Assembly: GCA_019418235.1 (NCBI GenBank) | Contig: DYCH01000016.1 | Location: 2,043-43,675 of the forward strand | DNA: 41,633 bases | Direction: 5' to 3' | From: Sutterella sp. | GTDB taxonomy: Bacteria > Pseudomonadota > Gammaproteobacteria > Burkholderiales > Burkholderiaceae_F | Shown here: positions 24,079 to 32,641 of the stretch, one piece after another | Position numbering within the stretch: position 1 is the stretch's first letter | Layout: every line of letters starts with the position of its first letter | The notes under the pieces: model-generated | What the model saw: the letters and a program-made list of their open reading frames with translations, nothing else | Told to the model about the DNA's origin: nothing | The model's database searches: none | Program-made: the position numbers and the translations under genes

Positions 24079-25386
24079 ATGGCTAAAGTTCAAAAAATTG
24101 CCGGTATTCGCGGCATGAATGACATCTTGCCGGCCGATTCCTATATTTGGGAAGTGTTTACGGACACGGCTAATGCTGTTTTGGCAGGCTACGGTTACAA
24201 GCAAATCCGCACGCCGATCCTTGAATCAACGCCCCTTTTCAAGCGCGGTATCGGTGAAGTGACAGATATCGTTGAAAAGGAAATGTATTGCTTTACCGAT
24301 AGCTTAAACGGTGAAGAATTGGCTTTGCGCCCCGAAAATACGGCAGGCGTCGTGCGTAGCGTCATTGAACATAACCTTTGCTACAACGCTCCGCAACGCC
24401 TTTGGTACTTTGGCCCGATGTTCCGTCACGAACGTCCCCAACGCGGTCGTTATCGTCAGTTCTATCAATTAGGTGTCGAAGCTTTGGGCTTTAAGGGCCC
24501 GGACGTTGACGTTGAACAAATTTTGATGGCACGTCGCCTTTTTGATGAATTGGAAATTTTGCCGTTGCGCTTGGAATTGAATTCCTTGGGCAACTTGGAT
24601 GAACGTTTGGCCCACCGTGAAGCTTTGATTAAGTACTTTGAAGCTCACCAAGATATTTTGGATGAAGATGCCAAGCGTCGCTTGTACGCTAACCCGTTGC
24701 GCATTTTGGATACGAAGAATCCTGAAATGCAAGCCATGGTCGAAGCCGCTCCGCGTTTGCTTGACTATCTTAAAGAAGACAGCCTTGCTTTCTTAAATCG
24801 TTTGGAACGTTTGTTGAGCGTAGCCGGTGTTGACTATAGCATCAACCCGCGTTTGGTGCGTGGTTTGGATTATTACAATCACACGGTTTACGAATGGGTG
24901 ACGGATAAGTTAGGTGCCCAAGCCACGGTTTGCGGTGGTGGCCGTTATGACCCGCTCGTTGAAATGTTGGGCGGCAAGCCAACGCCGGGTGTCGGTTTTG
25001 CCATGGGTGTTGAGCGTGTTCTCGAAGTCATGCGCGAATGTGGCTTTAACGAAGAAACGACGGATACGGAATTTTATGTGTTGCACTCCGGTGGCGAAAC
25101 GCAAGAGTACGCCATGTTGGTGGGCGAAATGCTCCGTGACGGCGGTTACGAAGTGATCGTGCACGCAGGCGAAGGCAGCTTCAAGAACCAAATGAAGAAG
25201 GCTGACCAATCGGGTGCCACCTTTGCTTTAATTTGCGGTGAAGACGAATGCGCCAACCGTAAGATTACGGTTAAGCGTATGTATGGTCCTGAAGGTGAAC
25301 GTTTCATGCAACAAGAAACGCTTGACTTGAATGACGCAATTACGTATTTTCTCGATATCGACAATGCATTCTTAGACGAGGAATAA
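24079..25386 (+). CDS. hisS: Histidine--tRNA ligase
   Basis: Class II aminoacyl-tRNA synthetase that charges tRNA-His in the cytosol. At 435 residues the length is normal. Motif 2 FRHERPQRGRYRQFYQLGVE, the histidine-specific segments LVRGLDYYNHTVYEW and GGGRYDPLVEMLGG, and motif 3 GVGFAMGVERVLEV are all present. The C-terminal anticodon-binding domain runs from about residue 335. The AAAGAAGA sequence before ATG serves as ribosome binding site. The yfgM homologue starts 4 nt after the stop, so the two are translated together. Confidence 0.97.
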   Translation: MAKVQKIAGIRGMNDILPADSYIWEVFTDTANAVLAGYGYKQIRTPILESTPLFKRGIGEVTDIVEKEMYCFTDSLNGEELALRPENTAGVVRSVIEHNLCYNAPQRLWYFGPMFRHERPQRGRYRQFYQLGVEALGFKGPDVDVEQILMARRLFDELEILPLRLELNSLGNLDERLAHREALIKYFEAHQDILDEDAKRRLYANPLRILDTKNPEMQAMVEAAPRLLDYLKEDSLAFLNRLERLLSVAGVDYSINPRLVRGLDYYNHTVYEWVTDKLGAQATVCGGGRYDPLVEMLGGKPTPGVGFAMGVERVLEVMRECGFNEETTDTEFYVLHSGGETQEYAMLVGEMLRDGGYEVIVHAGEGSFKNQMKKADQSGATFALICGEDECANRKITVKRMYGPEGERFMQQETLDLNDAITYFLDIDNAFLDEE

Positions 25387-25390
25387 TTCA

Positions 25391-26020
25391 ATGGCTTACG
25401 ATTTACAAGAACAAGAGTCCCTTGACGAGTTGAAAGCGTGGTGGGAAAAATGGGGTAATGCCACCTTGACGGCGGTAACGGCTGTTTGTTTAGCCTTTGC
25501 CGGTTATAACGGTATGAAGTGGTATGATCGTCATCAAGCAGAAAATGCTTCCATGGCTTATAGCTCCTTACAATCGGCCATTGCTGCTCAACAAGAAGTG
25601 GCTTCCGTTGATAAGATCGTAAATGCTTTAATTGATGATGCCGGTTCCACCGTCTATGGCCCGATGGGAGCTTTGAGTGCTGCAAAGTACTTTGAAACCA
25701 AAGGCGAAGACGCCAAGGCTGAAACGCTTTTGAAATGGGTTGTAAACGAAGCTAGCTACACGGAATACCAAACGGTGGCTCGCTTGCGTTTGGCAGGCTT
25801 CCAAATGGACCAAAAGAAATACGATGACGCTATTGCTAGCTTGACGGCGGCTAAGCCCACGGATAAGCAAGTGGCGTTGGTTCAAGACCGTTTGGGTGAT
25901 GCCTATTTCGCAAAAAATGATTTGAAGGCTGCTCGTGCCGCCTGGGAAGAAGCCTTGAAGCATCCGCTCGAACCCTCTTTGATGGGATTTGTGCAATTAA
26001 AGCTTCAAGCTTTGCCCTAA
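25391..26020 (+). CDS. yfgM: YfgM-like tetratricopeptide membrane-anchored protein
   Basis: A 209-residue ancillary factor of the SecYEG translocon and periplasmic chaperone network in species where it has been studied. One N-terminal membrane helix (about residues 24-42, ATLTAVTAVCLAFAGYNGM) follows a short cytosolic segment LDELKAWWEKWGN that is typical of the family. The rest is periplasmic and TPR-like (AALVQDRLGDAYFAKNDLKAARAAWEEAL-type repeat near the end). GAGGA in the end of hisS acts as ribosome binding site. Its place between hisS and bamB is the conserved one and supports the name. Confidence 0.9.
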   Translation: MAYDLQEQESLDELKAWWEKWGNATLTAVTAVCLAFAGYNGMKWYDRHQAENASMAYSSLQSAIAAQQEVASVDKIVNALIDDAGSTVYGPMGALSAAKYFETKGEDAKAETLLKWVVNEASYTEYQTVARLRLAGFQMDQKKYDDAIASLTAAKPTDKQVALVQDRLGDAYFAKNDLKAARAAWEEALKHPLEPSLMGFVQLKLQALP

Positions 26021-26062
26021 AAGCTTAATCATTAAAGAATAATCGCAATCGGACGTAGACTT

Positions 26063-27178
26063 ATGCGAATGAAAAAAACATTGTTGGCTTTGGCCAGTGC
26101 ATGCTTTTTAGCTGCTTGTAGTACACCGAGCTCTCAAGCTCCCAAAGAGTTGGAAGACTATACCTCTATTGCTGAACCCGAAGTGGTTTGGAGTAAAGGC
26201 GTTGGGGAAAGTGTTACGAACTTTTTGGTGCCGAGCGTGGTCGGTCAAGCGGTTTATGCGGCCGGTGGCGATACGCTTTATCGTTTTGATGCTCAAACGG
26301 GTGATACGGTTTGGAGCGTGGAGACGCCTGCCGATATCGCAGCCGGTGTCGGCAGTGATGGATACATCGTTGCATTGGGGACGACCAAGGGCGAATTGAT
26401 TGTCTATGATGCTGAAGGCAAGAAGCTTTGGAGTCAATTCCTGACGAGCGAAATGGATAGCGTCCCCTTGGTTGGTAACGGCTTGGTTGTTGTTCGTACT
26501 GCCGATACGCGTGTGACGGCGTTCGACGCTATGACGGGTGCTCAAAAGTGGCGCTATCAACGCTCGATTCCTAATTTGACGGTCAAGGGCGCCTCCGGTA
26601 TGCGCTTTTTCGGCCCCATGATTTTGGTGGGACAAAGTAACGGTTACCTCTTAGGGCTTTCTCCCGAAGGTCGTCCGGTTTGGCAAACGTTGATTTCGGA
26701 AGCTCGTGGTATTACCGAAGTCGAACGTTTAGTGGATATTTTAGGTTGGCCGATGGCCGACGGTGATCTTCTTTGTGCTTCTGCCTTCCAAGGTCGTTTG
26801 GTTTGCATGAATGCACAAAATGGTCAATTGCGTTGGACGCATGACATCACGGCAATGACTCAACCCGCAGCCGATGATCGTTTCGTCTACGTTGCTAATA
26901 CGGCAAGTGAGCTTTATGCCTTTGATCGCAATCGCGGTTTGCCGATTTGGCGCAATGGTGATTTGAAGTGGCGCGGTGTACGCGCCGTGTTGCCGTTTGC
27001 CGGTATTTTAGCGGCCGGTGACAGCGAGGGCTATGTGCACTTTATTAACCCTGAAAGCGGTCAAATCATCGGTCGTACTGATTTGGACGGAGCCATTGTT
27101 GTTCCGCCTCAGCCCTATGAACAAGGCGCCATCTTCCAAACGGATGAAGGCGAAGTTGCTTACATCAAGGTGAAGTAA
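26063..27178 (+). CDS. bamB: Outer membrane assembly lipoprotein BamB
   Basis: Lipoprotein of the BAM complex that inserts beta-barrel proteins into the outer membrane. The signal peptide ends in lipobox LAAC with acylated Cys19. The rest, to residue 371, forms an eight-bladed PQQ-type beta-propeller with recurring patterns such as YRFDAQTGDTVW, TAFDAMTGAQKW, CMNAQNGQLRW and YAFDRNRGLPIW. ATG at 26063 and at 26069 both give a sensible signal peptide. der starts 3 nt after the stop. The lipoprotein would depend on the LolDF exporter encoded in this same window for delivery. Confidence 0.95.
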   Translation: MRMKKTLLALASACFLAACSTPSSQAPKELEDYTSIAEPEVVWSKGVGESVTNFLVPSVVGQAVYAAGGDTLYRFDAQTGDTVWSVETPADIAAGVGSDGYIVALGTTKGELIVYDAEGKKLWSQFLTSEMDSVPLVGNGLVVVRTADTRVTAFDAMTGAQKWRYQRSIPNLTVKGASGMRFFGPMILVGQSNGYLLGLSPEGRPVWQTLISEARGITEVERLVDILGWPMADGDLLCASAFQGRLVCMNAQNGQLRWTHDITAMTQPAADDRFVYVANTASELYAFDRNRGLPIWRNGDLKWRGVRAVLPFAGILAAGDSEGYVHFINPESGQIIGRTDLDGAIVVPPQPYEQGAIFQTDEGEVAYIKVK

Positions 27179-27181
27179 ACA

Positions 27182-28525
27182 ATGCTTCCTGTTATTGCAC
27201 TAGTGGGTCGTCCGAACGTCGGTAAATCCACCTTATTTAATCGCTTAACGCGTTCTCGTGACGCGTTGGTCGCAGACTTTCCCGGTTTGACGCGAGATCG
27301 TCAATACGGTGAAGGTCGTGTTGGCCCGCGTCCCTATATTGTCGTTGACACGGGTGGTTTTGAACCCGTCAAGAGCGAAGGCATCGTTAAAGCCATGGCA
27401 AGCCAAGCCGAGCTTGCCATCGAAGAAGCCGATGTTGTGATTTTTGTGGTGGATGCCCGTACGGGTTTAACGCCGCATGATGAACGTATCGCTCAACACT
27501 TGCGTCGCTCTCATCGTCCGGTGATCTTGGCAATTAATAAGGCCGAAGGTTTGGATGTCACGCATGCCGCCGAATTCTATGAATTGGCTATGGGTGAACC
27601 CAATATGATTTCCGCGTCTCACGGTCACGGTGTTCACAATTTGATTGAATTGGCACTTGAGCACTGCCCGGAAGAGGAAGAACAACCTGAAGAAGAACTT
27701 GAAGACGGCAAGTTGCCGCGCGTGAAGGTGGCCGTTGCCGGTCGTCCGAACGCCGGTAAGAGCACGTTGATTAACGCCCTTTTGGGTGAAGATCGCTTGA
27801 TTGCTTTCGACATGCCCGGGACAACCCGTGACTCGATCCGTGTGGATTTTGAGTATGACGGCCGAGACTATGCCTTGATTGATACGGCGGGTTTACGTCG
27901 CAAGGGCAAAGTTTTTGAAGCCATTGAAAAGTTCTCGGTTGTAAAGACCTTGCAAGCCATTGCGGACGCTAACGTTGTGGTATTGGTGTTGGATGCGAGC
28001 GAAGGCGTTGCCGAACACGATGCTCACATTGCAGGCTATGTGCTCGAGAGTGGTCGCGCATTGGTGGTTGCCATCAATAAGTGGGAAGTGTTGGACAGCT
28101 ATCAACGCAGTCGCATCGATGAAGAAATCGACCATAAGTTGCATTTCTTGAATTGGGCTCGCCACATTCACATTTCCGCTTTAAAGCGAAACGGCTTGAA
28201 CCATTTGATGAAGGCGGTGAGTGATGCTCACGCAGCAGCCTTCTCGAAGCTTTCTACGCCGAAGTTGACGCGCGCTTTGATTGAAGCTGTTCAACGTCAA
28301 TCGCCCCCGCGTGTGAAGGGTGTACGTCCGAAGTTGCGTTACGCTCACCAAGGCGGTCAAAATCCGCCCGTGGTTGTGATTCACGGCAATAGCCTTCAAG
28401 CAGTGCCGGATAGTTACAAGCGTTACCTCGAAGGGTGGTTTAGAGATCAATTCAATTTAGCCGGTACGCCGTTACGAATTGAATTTAAGATCAATAAAAA
28501 CCCATACGTGGATAAAAAAGAATAA
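27182..28525 (+). CDS. der: Ribosome biogenesis GTPase Der
   Basis: Essential double-GTPase for maturation of the 50S subunit. At 447 residues it carries two G domains and a KH-like C-terminal domain. G1 motifs GRPNVGKST (residues 9-17) and GRPNAGKST are both present, as are the DTGGFE and DTAGLRRKG switch segments and both NKxE/NKWE specificity motifs. A short acidic linker (EEEEQPEEELED) separates the two G domains. The ending RIEFKINKNPY is the normal family end. It is tightly linked to bamB (3-nt gap) and followed by hfq after 74 nt. Confidence 0.97.
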   Translation: MLPVIALVGRPNVGKSTLFNRLTRSRDALVADFPGLTRDRQYGEGRVGPRPYIVVDTGGFEPVKSEGIVKAMASQAELAIEEADVVIFVVDARTGLTPHDERIAQHLRRSHRPVILAINKAEGLDVTHAAEFYELAMGEPNMISASHGHGVHNLIELALEHCPEEEEQPEEELEDGKLPRVKVAVAGRPNAGKSTLINALLGEDRLIAFDMPGTTRDSIRVDFEYDGRDYALIDTAGLRRKGKVFEAIEKFSVVKTLQAIADANVVVLVLDASEGVAEHDAHIAGYVLESGRALVVAINKWEVLDSYQRSRIDEEIDHKLHFLNWARHIHISALKRNGLNHLMKAVSDAHAAAFSKLSTPKLTRALIEAVQRQSPPRVKGVRPKLRYAHQGGQNPPVVVIHGNSLQAVPDSYKRYLEGWFRDQFNLAGTPLRIEFKINKNPYVDKKE

Positions 28526-28599
28526 AATTAACCTTATATGTCGGCGAACGGTTTGTCGGCACAAACAAGAAGGCGTTACGAGACGCCCGGAGAATAAAA

Positions 28600-28836
28600 A
28601 TGACGAATAAAGGCCAACTCTTACAAGATCCGTTCCTTAATATTTTGCGCAAGGAACACATTCCGGTCTCGATTTATTTGGTCAATGGCATTAAGTTGCA
28701 AGGCCAAGTGGAATCTTTTGACCAATACGTTGTGTTACTTCGCAACACGGTTACGCAAATGGTTTATAAGCACGCCATCAGCACGGTGGTGCCGACCAAG
28801 GCCGTGAATATGCCGGCAATGGGCCAAGACGAATAA
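28600..28836 (+). CDS. hfq: RNA-binding protein Hfq
   Basis: Hexameric Sm-like RNA chaperone that joins small RNAs to mRNAs. At 78 residues it has a short C-terminal tail as usual for Betaproteobacteria. The Sm1 part (QDPFLNILRKEHIPVSIYLVNGIKLQG) and the Sm2 motif YKHAIST with its key Lys-His are intact. CCGGAGAAT is the ribosome binding site, and a small stem GGCGT-TACGAG-ACGCC (28572-28587) lies directly before it, close enough to influence translation. hflX follows after a terminator-like hairpin, so hflX may be transcribed partly by read-through. Confidence 0.98.
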   Translation: MTNKGQLLQDPFLNILRKEHIPVSIYLVNGIKLQGQVESFDQYVVLLRNTVTQMVYKHAISTVVPTKAVNMPAMGQDE

Positions 28837-28861
28837 TCTTTGCCGTAGTTTATCTTCAAAG

Positions 28862-28885
28862 GAGCGCTTCGGCGCTCTTTTGTTT
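28862..28885 (+). terminator. UUCG-loop terminator between hfq and hflX
   Basis: A perfect 6-bp GC-rich stem, GAGCGC-TTCG-GCGCTC, is followed by TTTTGTTT. hflX begins only 20 nt later with no room for a full promoter, so this is probably a partial terminator that lowers downstream expression. Confidence 0.8.
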
Positions 28886-28904
28886 GTAGTGGTTAACGAC
28901 ATTC

Positions 28905-30092
28905 ATGACTGTTTTTCAAATTGATTCGGCTCGAGAAGAGTCCCCCAGAGCGTATTTGGTCTGTATTTCAACGTCGCGTGTGACGTTGCCTGATGCCCCG
29001 GAAGAGCTCACTGAACTTGCTCGAAGTGATGCACTCGAACCCGTTGGAATGATGCTAGCTAAGCGCGATAAACCCGATCCTGCCACCTATTTGGGTAGTG
29101 GCAAGATTGAGGAGTTGGCTTTTGAAGTCGAGGAGTCCAACGCCGGTGTCGTGGTTTTTGACGTGGCATTAACAGCCGCTCAGCAACGAAACATTGAACG
29201 TGTTGTGAAAGTAGCGGTGCTTGATCGCACACAATTGATTTTGGAAATTTTCCAACGTCGTGCAAAAAGCCGTGAAGGTCGACTTCAAGTCGAATTGGCC
29301 CGATTGGAACACCTCTCAACGCGCCTGGTGCGTGGTTGGACTCACTTGGAGCGTCAACGCGGTGGCTTGAGTAAAACCGGGGGTCCTGGCGAAAAGCAAA
29401 TCGAATTGGACCGCCGAATGATTGGTGTTCGCGTAAAGCAATTAAAGGAACAGCTCAAGAAGTTGACCCGTCAGCGCGATACGCAACGAAAAAGTCGCAG
29501 CCGTGGGGATGTGGTGTCGCTTTCTACAGTGGGTTATACCAACGCAGGGAAGTCCACTTTGTTTAATGCTTTAACAAAGTCTGAAATTTATGCCGCAGAC
29601 CAACTCTTTGCCACGTTGGATACGACCGCTCGTCGTTGCTATGTGGGTGAAGGTGAAAGTGTTGTCTTAAGCGATACAGTGGGTTTCATTCGAGGTCTTC
29701 CTCACCAATTGGTAGAAGCCTTTAAATCAACGCTTGATGAAACGGTGCATGCCGATATTTTGTTGCACGTAGTTGACGCTTCAAGCGCAGCTAAGGACGA
29801 TCAAATCGTTGAAGTCAATAAGGTCTTGGAAGAAATCGAAGCGCATGAAATCCCCACCATCATGGTGCTCAATAAGATTGACCAAACGGACTTGGAACCG
29901 GAAATCTTGCGTGACTCCAATGGGGACATTGTGGCTGTTCGTATTTCAGCCTTAAAGGGAACAGGATTGGATTTGTTGCGTTCAGCCATTTTGGAGAAGT
30001 CTCGTCAAATTCGTGAACAAAATAAGAGCCTGCCGCGAGAATTGGAGTCTTGGGAAAAGGAAATGGAGGGCGACGATGAATACGCTCTCTAA
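28905..30092 (+). CDS. hflX: Ribosome-splitting GTPase HflX
   Basis: GTPase that splits stalled or heat-damaged 70S ribosomes. At 395 residues: the N-terminal HflX domain (DPATYLGSGKIEEL, DRTQLILEIFQRRAKSREGRLQVELA), the glycine-rich linker RGGLSKTGGPGEKQIELDRR, then the G domain with GYTNAGKST, DTVGFIRGLP, NKID and SALKGTGL. The C-terminal part is short. Its last codons overlap by 17 nt the start of an ABC substrate-binding protein gene, which is unusual since hflX is commonly followed by hflK. Confidence 0.96.
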   Translation: MTVFQIDSAREESPRAYLVCISTSRVTLPDAPEELTELARSDALEPVGMMLAKRDKPDPATYLGSGKIEELAFEVEESNAGVVVFDVALTAAQQRNIERVVKVAVLDRTQLILEIFQRRAKSREGRLQVELARLEHLSTRLVRGWTHLERQRGGLSKTGGPGEKQIELDRRMIGVRVKQLKEQLKKLTRQRDTQRKSRSRGDVVSLSTVGYTNAGKSTLFNALTKSEIYAADQLFATLDTTARRCYVGEGESVVLSDTVGFIRGLPHQLVEAFKSTLDETVHADILLHVVDASSAAKDDQIVEVNKVLEEIEAHEIPTIMVLNKIDQTDLEPEILRDSNGDIVAVRISALKGTGLDLLRSAILEKSRQIREQNKSLPRELESWEKEMEGDDEYAL

Positions 30093-31014
30093 GGCTTGTC
30101 TTTTCGCTTTGGGCTTGAGTGCGACTTTTGCGGTTAATGCTCAAACCGTTCGCATTGGCTTATTGCCGGCTGCTGATTCGATTGTTTTGTATGTAGCCCA
30201 AGAGGAAAAACTTTTTAAGGATGAAGGGCTTGATGTTGAGCTCATCCCTTTTAAGTCTGCCCTTGAAGTGCGGGCTGCCATGGCTGCAGGTAAGATCGAT
30301 GGTCACTTTGCTGATCTTATGAATGTTTTCATGCAAAACGAACAAGGCATGAAACAAGCAGTGATCTTAACAACGACGCACACGAGTCCCAAGCAACGTT
30401 GTTTTGGTTTAGTGGTATCGCCCAAGGACGCCAAGACCATCACGAAACTATCAGAGCTGAAAAATACGGCGAGCGCCATGAGTTCTGCCACGATCATCGA
30501 TTATCTTTTAGATCGCATGAAAGAGACGGAAAAGTTGCCGACAACGGCGATTAAGAATTTAGAAGTTAAGCAAATTCCGATTCGCTTACAGATGCTTCAA
30601 AGTGGTCAAGTGGCAACAGCCATGCTACCTGAACCTTTAGTTTCTGTCGTGGAAGCTAAGGGTGGCCGTGTGATTTGGGATGACTCAATGATGAATGAAG
30701 CTTTAGCGGTGGTGGCGCTTCGAGATACGCACTTGGATAAAAAGACGGTGACGGGGTTTAGAAAAGCTGTTGCTAAGGCTGCAGCGCGAATCGACAAGAA
30801 TCCGTCTCACTATCGCACAGAAATGGTCAACAAGCGCCTTTTGCCACCCGCCGTGGCTCAATCTTATAAGATGGTGTCTTTCTCCGTTCATCAAACAGCT
30901 GACGGTTTGCCTCCCTTACCCACGAAGGCGGAAGTGGAGCGTGTCGGTCAATGGATGATCACTAAGGGCCTGATTAAAGCGGTGCCTGCTTACGATGCCA
31001 TTATTGCCAAATAG
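30076..31014 (+). CDS. ABC transporter substrate-binding protein, NMT1/SsuA-like
   Basis: A 312-residue periplasmic binding protein. Residues 1-22 are a signal peptide (LFALGLSATFAVNA, cleaved before QTVRIG). The mature part begins VRIGLLPAADSIVLYVAQEEKLFKDEGLDVELIPF, the pattern of the NMT1/THI5, sulfonate and nitrate-type binding proteins. The later segments SGQVATAMLPEPL and MITKGLIK also fit. The ligand cannot be read from sequence; sulfonates, taurine, thiamine precursors and similar small molecules are family options. ATG 30076 lies in the end of hflX with GGAGGGCGAC before it, so translation is coupled to hflX. It is the first of a three-gene importer (binding protein, ATPase, permease). 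Confidence 0.88.
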   Translation: MNTLSKACLFALGLSATFAVNAQTVRIGLLPAADSIVLYVAQEEKLFKDEGLDVELIPFKSALEVRAAMAAGKIDGHFADLMNVFMQNEQGMKQAVILTTTHTSPKQRCFGLVVSPKDAKTITKLSELKNTASAMSSATIIDYLLDRMKETEKLPTTAIKNLEVKQIPIRLQMLQSGQVATAMLPEPLVSVVEAKGGRVIWDDSMMNEALAVVALRDTHLDKKTVTGFRKAVAKAAARIDKNPSHYRTEMVNKRLLPPAVAQSYKMVSFSVHQTADGLPPLPTKAEVERVGQWMITKGLIKAVPAYDAIIAK

Positions 31015-31023
31015 GACAAACGC

Positions 31024-31818
31024 ATGAGCGATCAATCTCAAGGTTTAACCCTGCACTGTGAAAACCTGACGGTTGGTTATGACCGTGAGGTCGTGATTGA
31101 TCGTTTGACCTTTGCTTTGCCTGCGAATGCCTCATTGGCGATTGTTGGGGAATCGGGGTGTGGTAAATCAACACTTCTGTCAGCTCTGGCGGGATTGCGC
31201 TCTGTTAATGATGGCAAGATTCGTTGGGAACGCGACGGGGAAGTAACGTCTTTTGATGCTATTCGCTCAAGTTTTGTTTGGCAAAATTTGGGTCTTTTCC
31301 CTTGGATGAAGGTGGTTGAAAACCTTCAAATGCCATTCAAACTTAACCCGCATCTTTGCCCGGATGCCTATCGCCGAACGCAAAGCTTGAAGTCCATGTT
31401 GTCAGAGCTTCAACTCGAAGGCTTAGAGGGGCGTTATCCGACAGAACTCTCAGGTGGTCAACGCCAACGCTTAGCCATTGGGCGTGCCCTTTTAGCGCAG
31501 CCGGAAGTGCTTTTCTTGGATGAGCCTTTTTCAGCCTTAGATGCTCTTTTGCGTGAGCATTTACAGGACTTTTTAGTTGAAGTTCGCAAGCATCATCCTT
31601 GCAACATCATTATGGTCACGCATGATATTTCGGAAGCGGTTTGCTTAGCGTCTCATATTTTGGTGTTAGCTTCAAATCCTTTTAGAAAAGTCGCTTTCTT
31701 TGAAAATCCGGCATTCGATTACGCCAAGGGGTGCGCCAATCGAGAAACATCAAGCTTTTACGATACCGTGCGCACCATTCATGCTCACTTAAAAAACGCA
31801 TCGGAGAGAGCACTATGA
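31024..31818 (+). CDS. ABC transporter ATP-binding protein, SsuB/TauB-like
   Basis: A 264-residue ATPase of the nitrate/sulfonate/taurine importer class. Walker A GESGCGKST, Q-loop FVWQNLGLFPWMKVVENL, signature LSGGQRQR, Walker B VLFLDEPFSALD and switch VTHDISEA are present. Its start is 9 nt after the binding-protein gene and its stop overlaps the permease start as ATGA, so the three are one operon. The FPWMKVVENL segment is typical of this class and distinguishes it from amino-acid or phosphate importers. Confidence 0.93.
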   Translation: MSDQSQGLTLHCENLTVGYDREVVIDRLTFALPANASLAIVGESGCGKSTLLSALAGLRSVNDGKIRWERDGEVTSFDAIRSSFVWQNLGLFPWMKVVENLQMPFKLNPHLCPDAYRRTQSLKSMLSELQLEGLEGRYPTELSGGQRQRLAIGRALLAQPEVLFLDEPFSALDALLREHLQDFLVEVRKHHPCNIIMVTHDISEAVCLASHILVLASNPFRKVAFFENPAFDYAKGCANRETSSFYDTVRTIHAHLKNASERAL

Positions 31819-32555
31819 CACTTCTTCTTCGTTACGTTTTAGGTTTCTTGACGATAGGTTTTTTATGGCTCTTAGGCTCTCTGAGCTTGGGAGAAGCCCT
31901 TTTGCCTAATCCGGTCACTACGACAGCTGCCTTTGTCAATGCGTTGATGACCACAGTCTTTTGGGACCATATCTTCGTCAGTCTTTATCGTCTTTTAATG
32001 GGACTTTTGGTGAGTGTCTTAATCGCATTCCCATTAGGACTCTTATTGGGTCATAGCAAACGCTTTGATTGGTTGGGGGCTCCATTACTTTTTATCACTT
32101 ACCCCATTCCGAAAATCGTGTTTTTGCCAGTTTTCTTTATGCTTTTGGGATTGGGCGAGTCCTCACGTATTTGTCTCATTGCGCTAACGGCCGGGTACCA
32201 ATTATTGGTGATCATGAGAGCGAGCGCATTGAGTATCGATCCATCATACGAGAAAGCATTTTTCTCAATGGGCGGAACAAAATGGCAAGCGTTGCGCTAT
32301 GTTTATATTCCTGCCGCTTTACCGGAACTCTTTACAGCTTTAAAAGTGGCAACGGGCACGGCCATTGCTGTTTTATTCTTAGCTGAGAGTTTCGCAACGA
32401 CAACAGGGCTGGGCTTTTTGATTATGGATGCTTGGGGAATGGGTGACACCTTAGCCATGTTTGTCGCTATTCTCGGAATGAGCGTGTTAGGACTGACGGT
32501 TTATGCCAGTGTTGGGGTTTTAGAGAAAGCCTTTTGTCCTTGGATTAAACGTTAG
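31815..32555 (+). CDS. ABC transporter permease, SsuC/TauC-like
   Basis: A 246-residue inner-membrane permease of the BPD_transp_1 family with about six membrane helices. The coupling-helix region is SIDPSYEKAFFSMGGTKWQALRYVYIPAALPELFTALKVATG, close to the EAA-loop pattern of TauC/SsuC. YPIPKIVFLPVFFMLLGLGESS is also characteristic. ATG 31815 overlaps the ATPase stop by 4 nt; the frame is open further upstream but would intrude on the ATPase gene. It ends the importer operon before a strong bidirectional terminator. Confidence 0.92.
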   Translation: MTLLLRYVLGFLTIGFLWLLGSLSLGEALLPNPVTTTAAFVNALMTTVFWDHIFVSLYRLLMGLLVSVLIAFPLGLLLGHSKRFDWLGAPLLFITYPIPKIVFLPVFFMLLGLGESSRICLIALTAGYQLLVIMRASALSIDPSYEKAFFSMGGTKWQALRYVYIPAALPELFTALKVATGTAIAVLFLAESFATTTGLGFLIMDAWGMGDTLAMFVAILGMSVLGLTVYASVGVLEKAFCPWIKR

Positions 32556-32587
32556 ACAAAGAATCAGCATTCAATTTGTCGAGATCA

Positions 32588-32623
32588 AAAAAACGGGGAG
32601 AGCTTCAAACTCTCCCCATTTTG
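32588..32623. terminator. Bidirectional terminator between ABC importer and M20 peptidase
   Basis: A perfect 8-bp stem, GGGGAGAG (32595-32602) with CTCTCCCC (32610-32617), is flanked by an A run on the left and ATTTTG on the right. It serves the convergent operons on both strands. Confidence 0.88.
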
Positions 32624-32641
32624 TCGCCGTTAGGCTAAGGA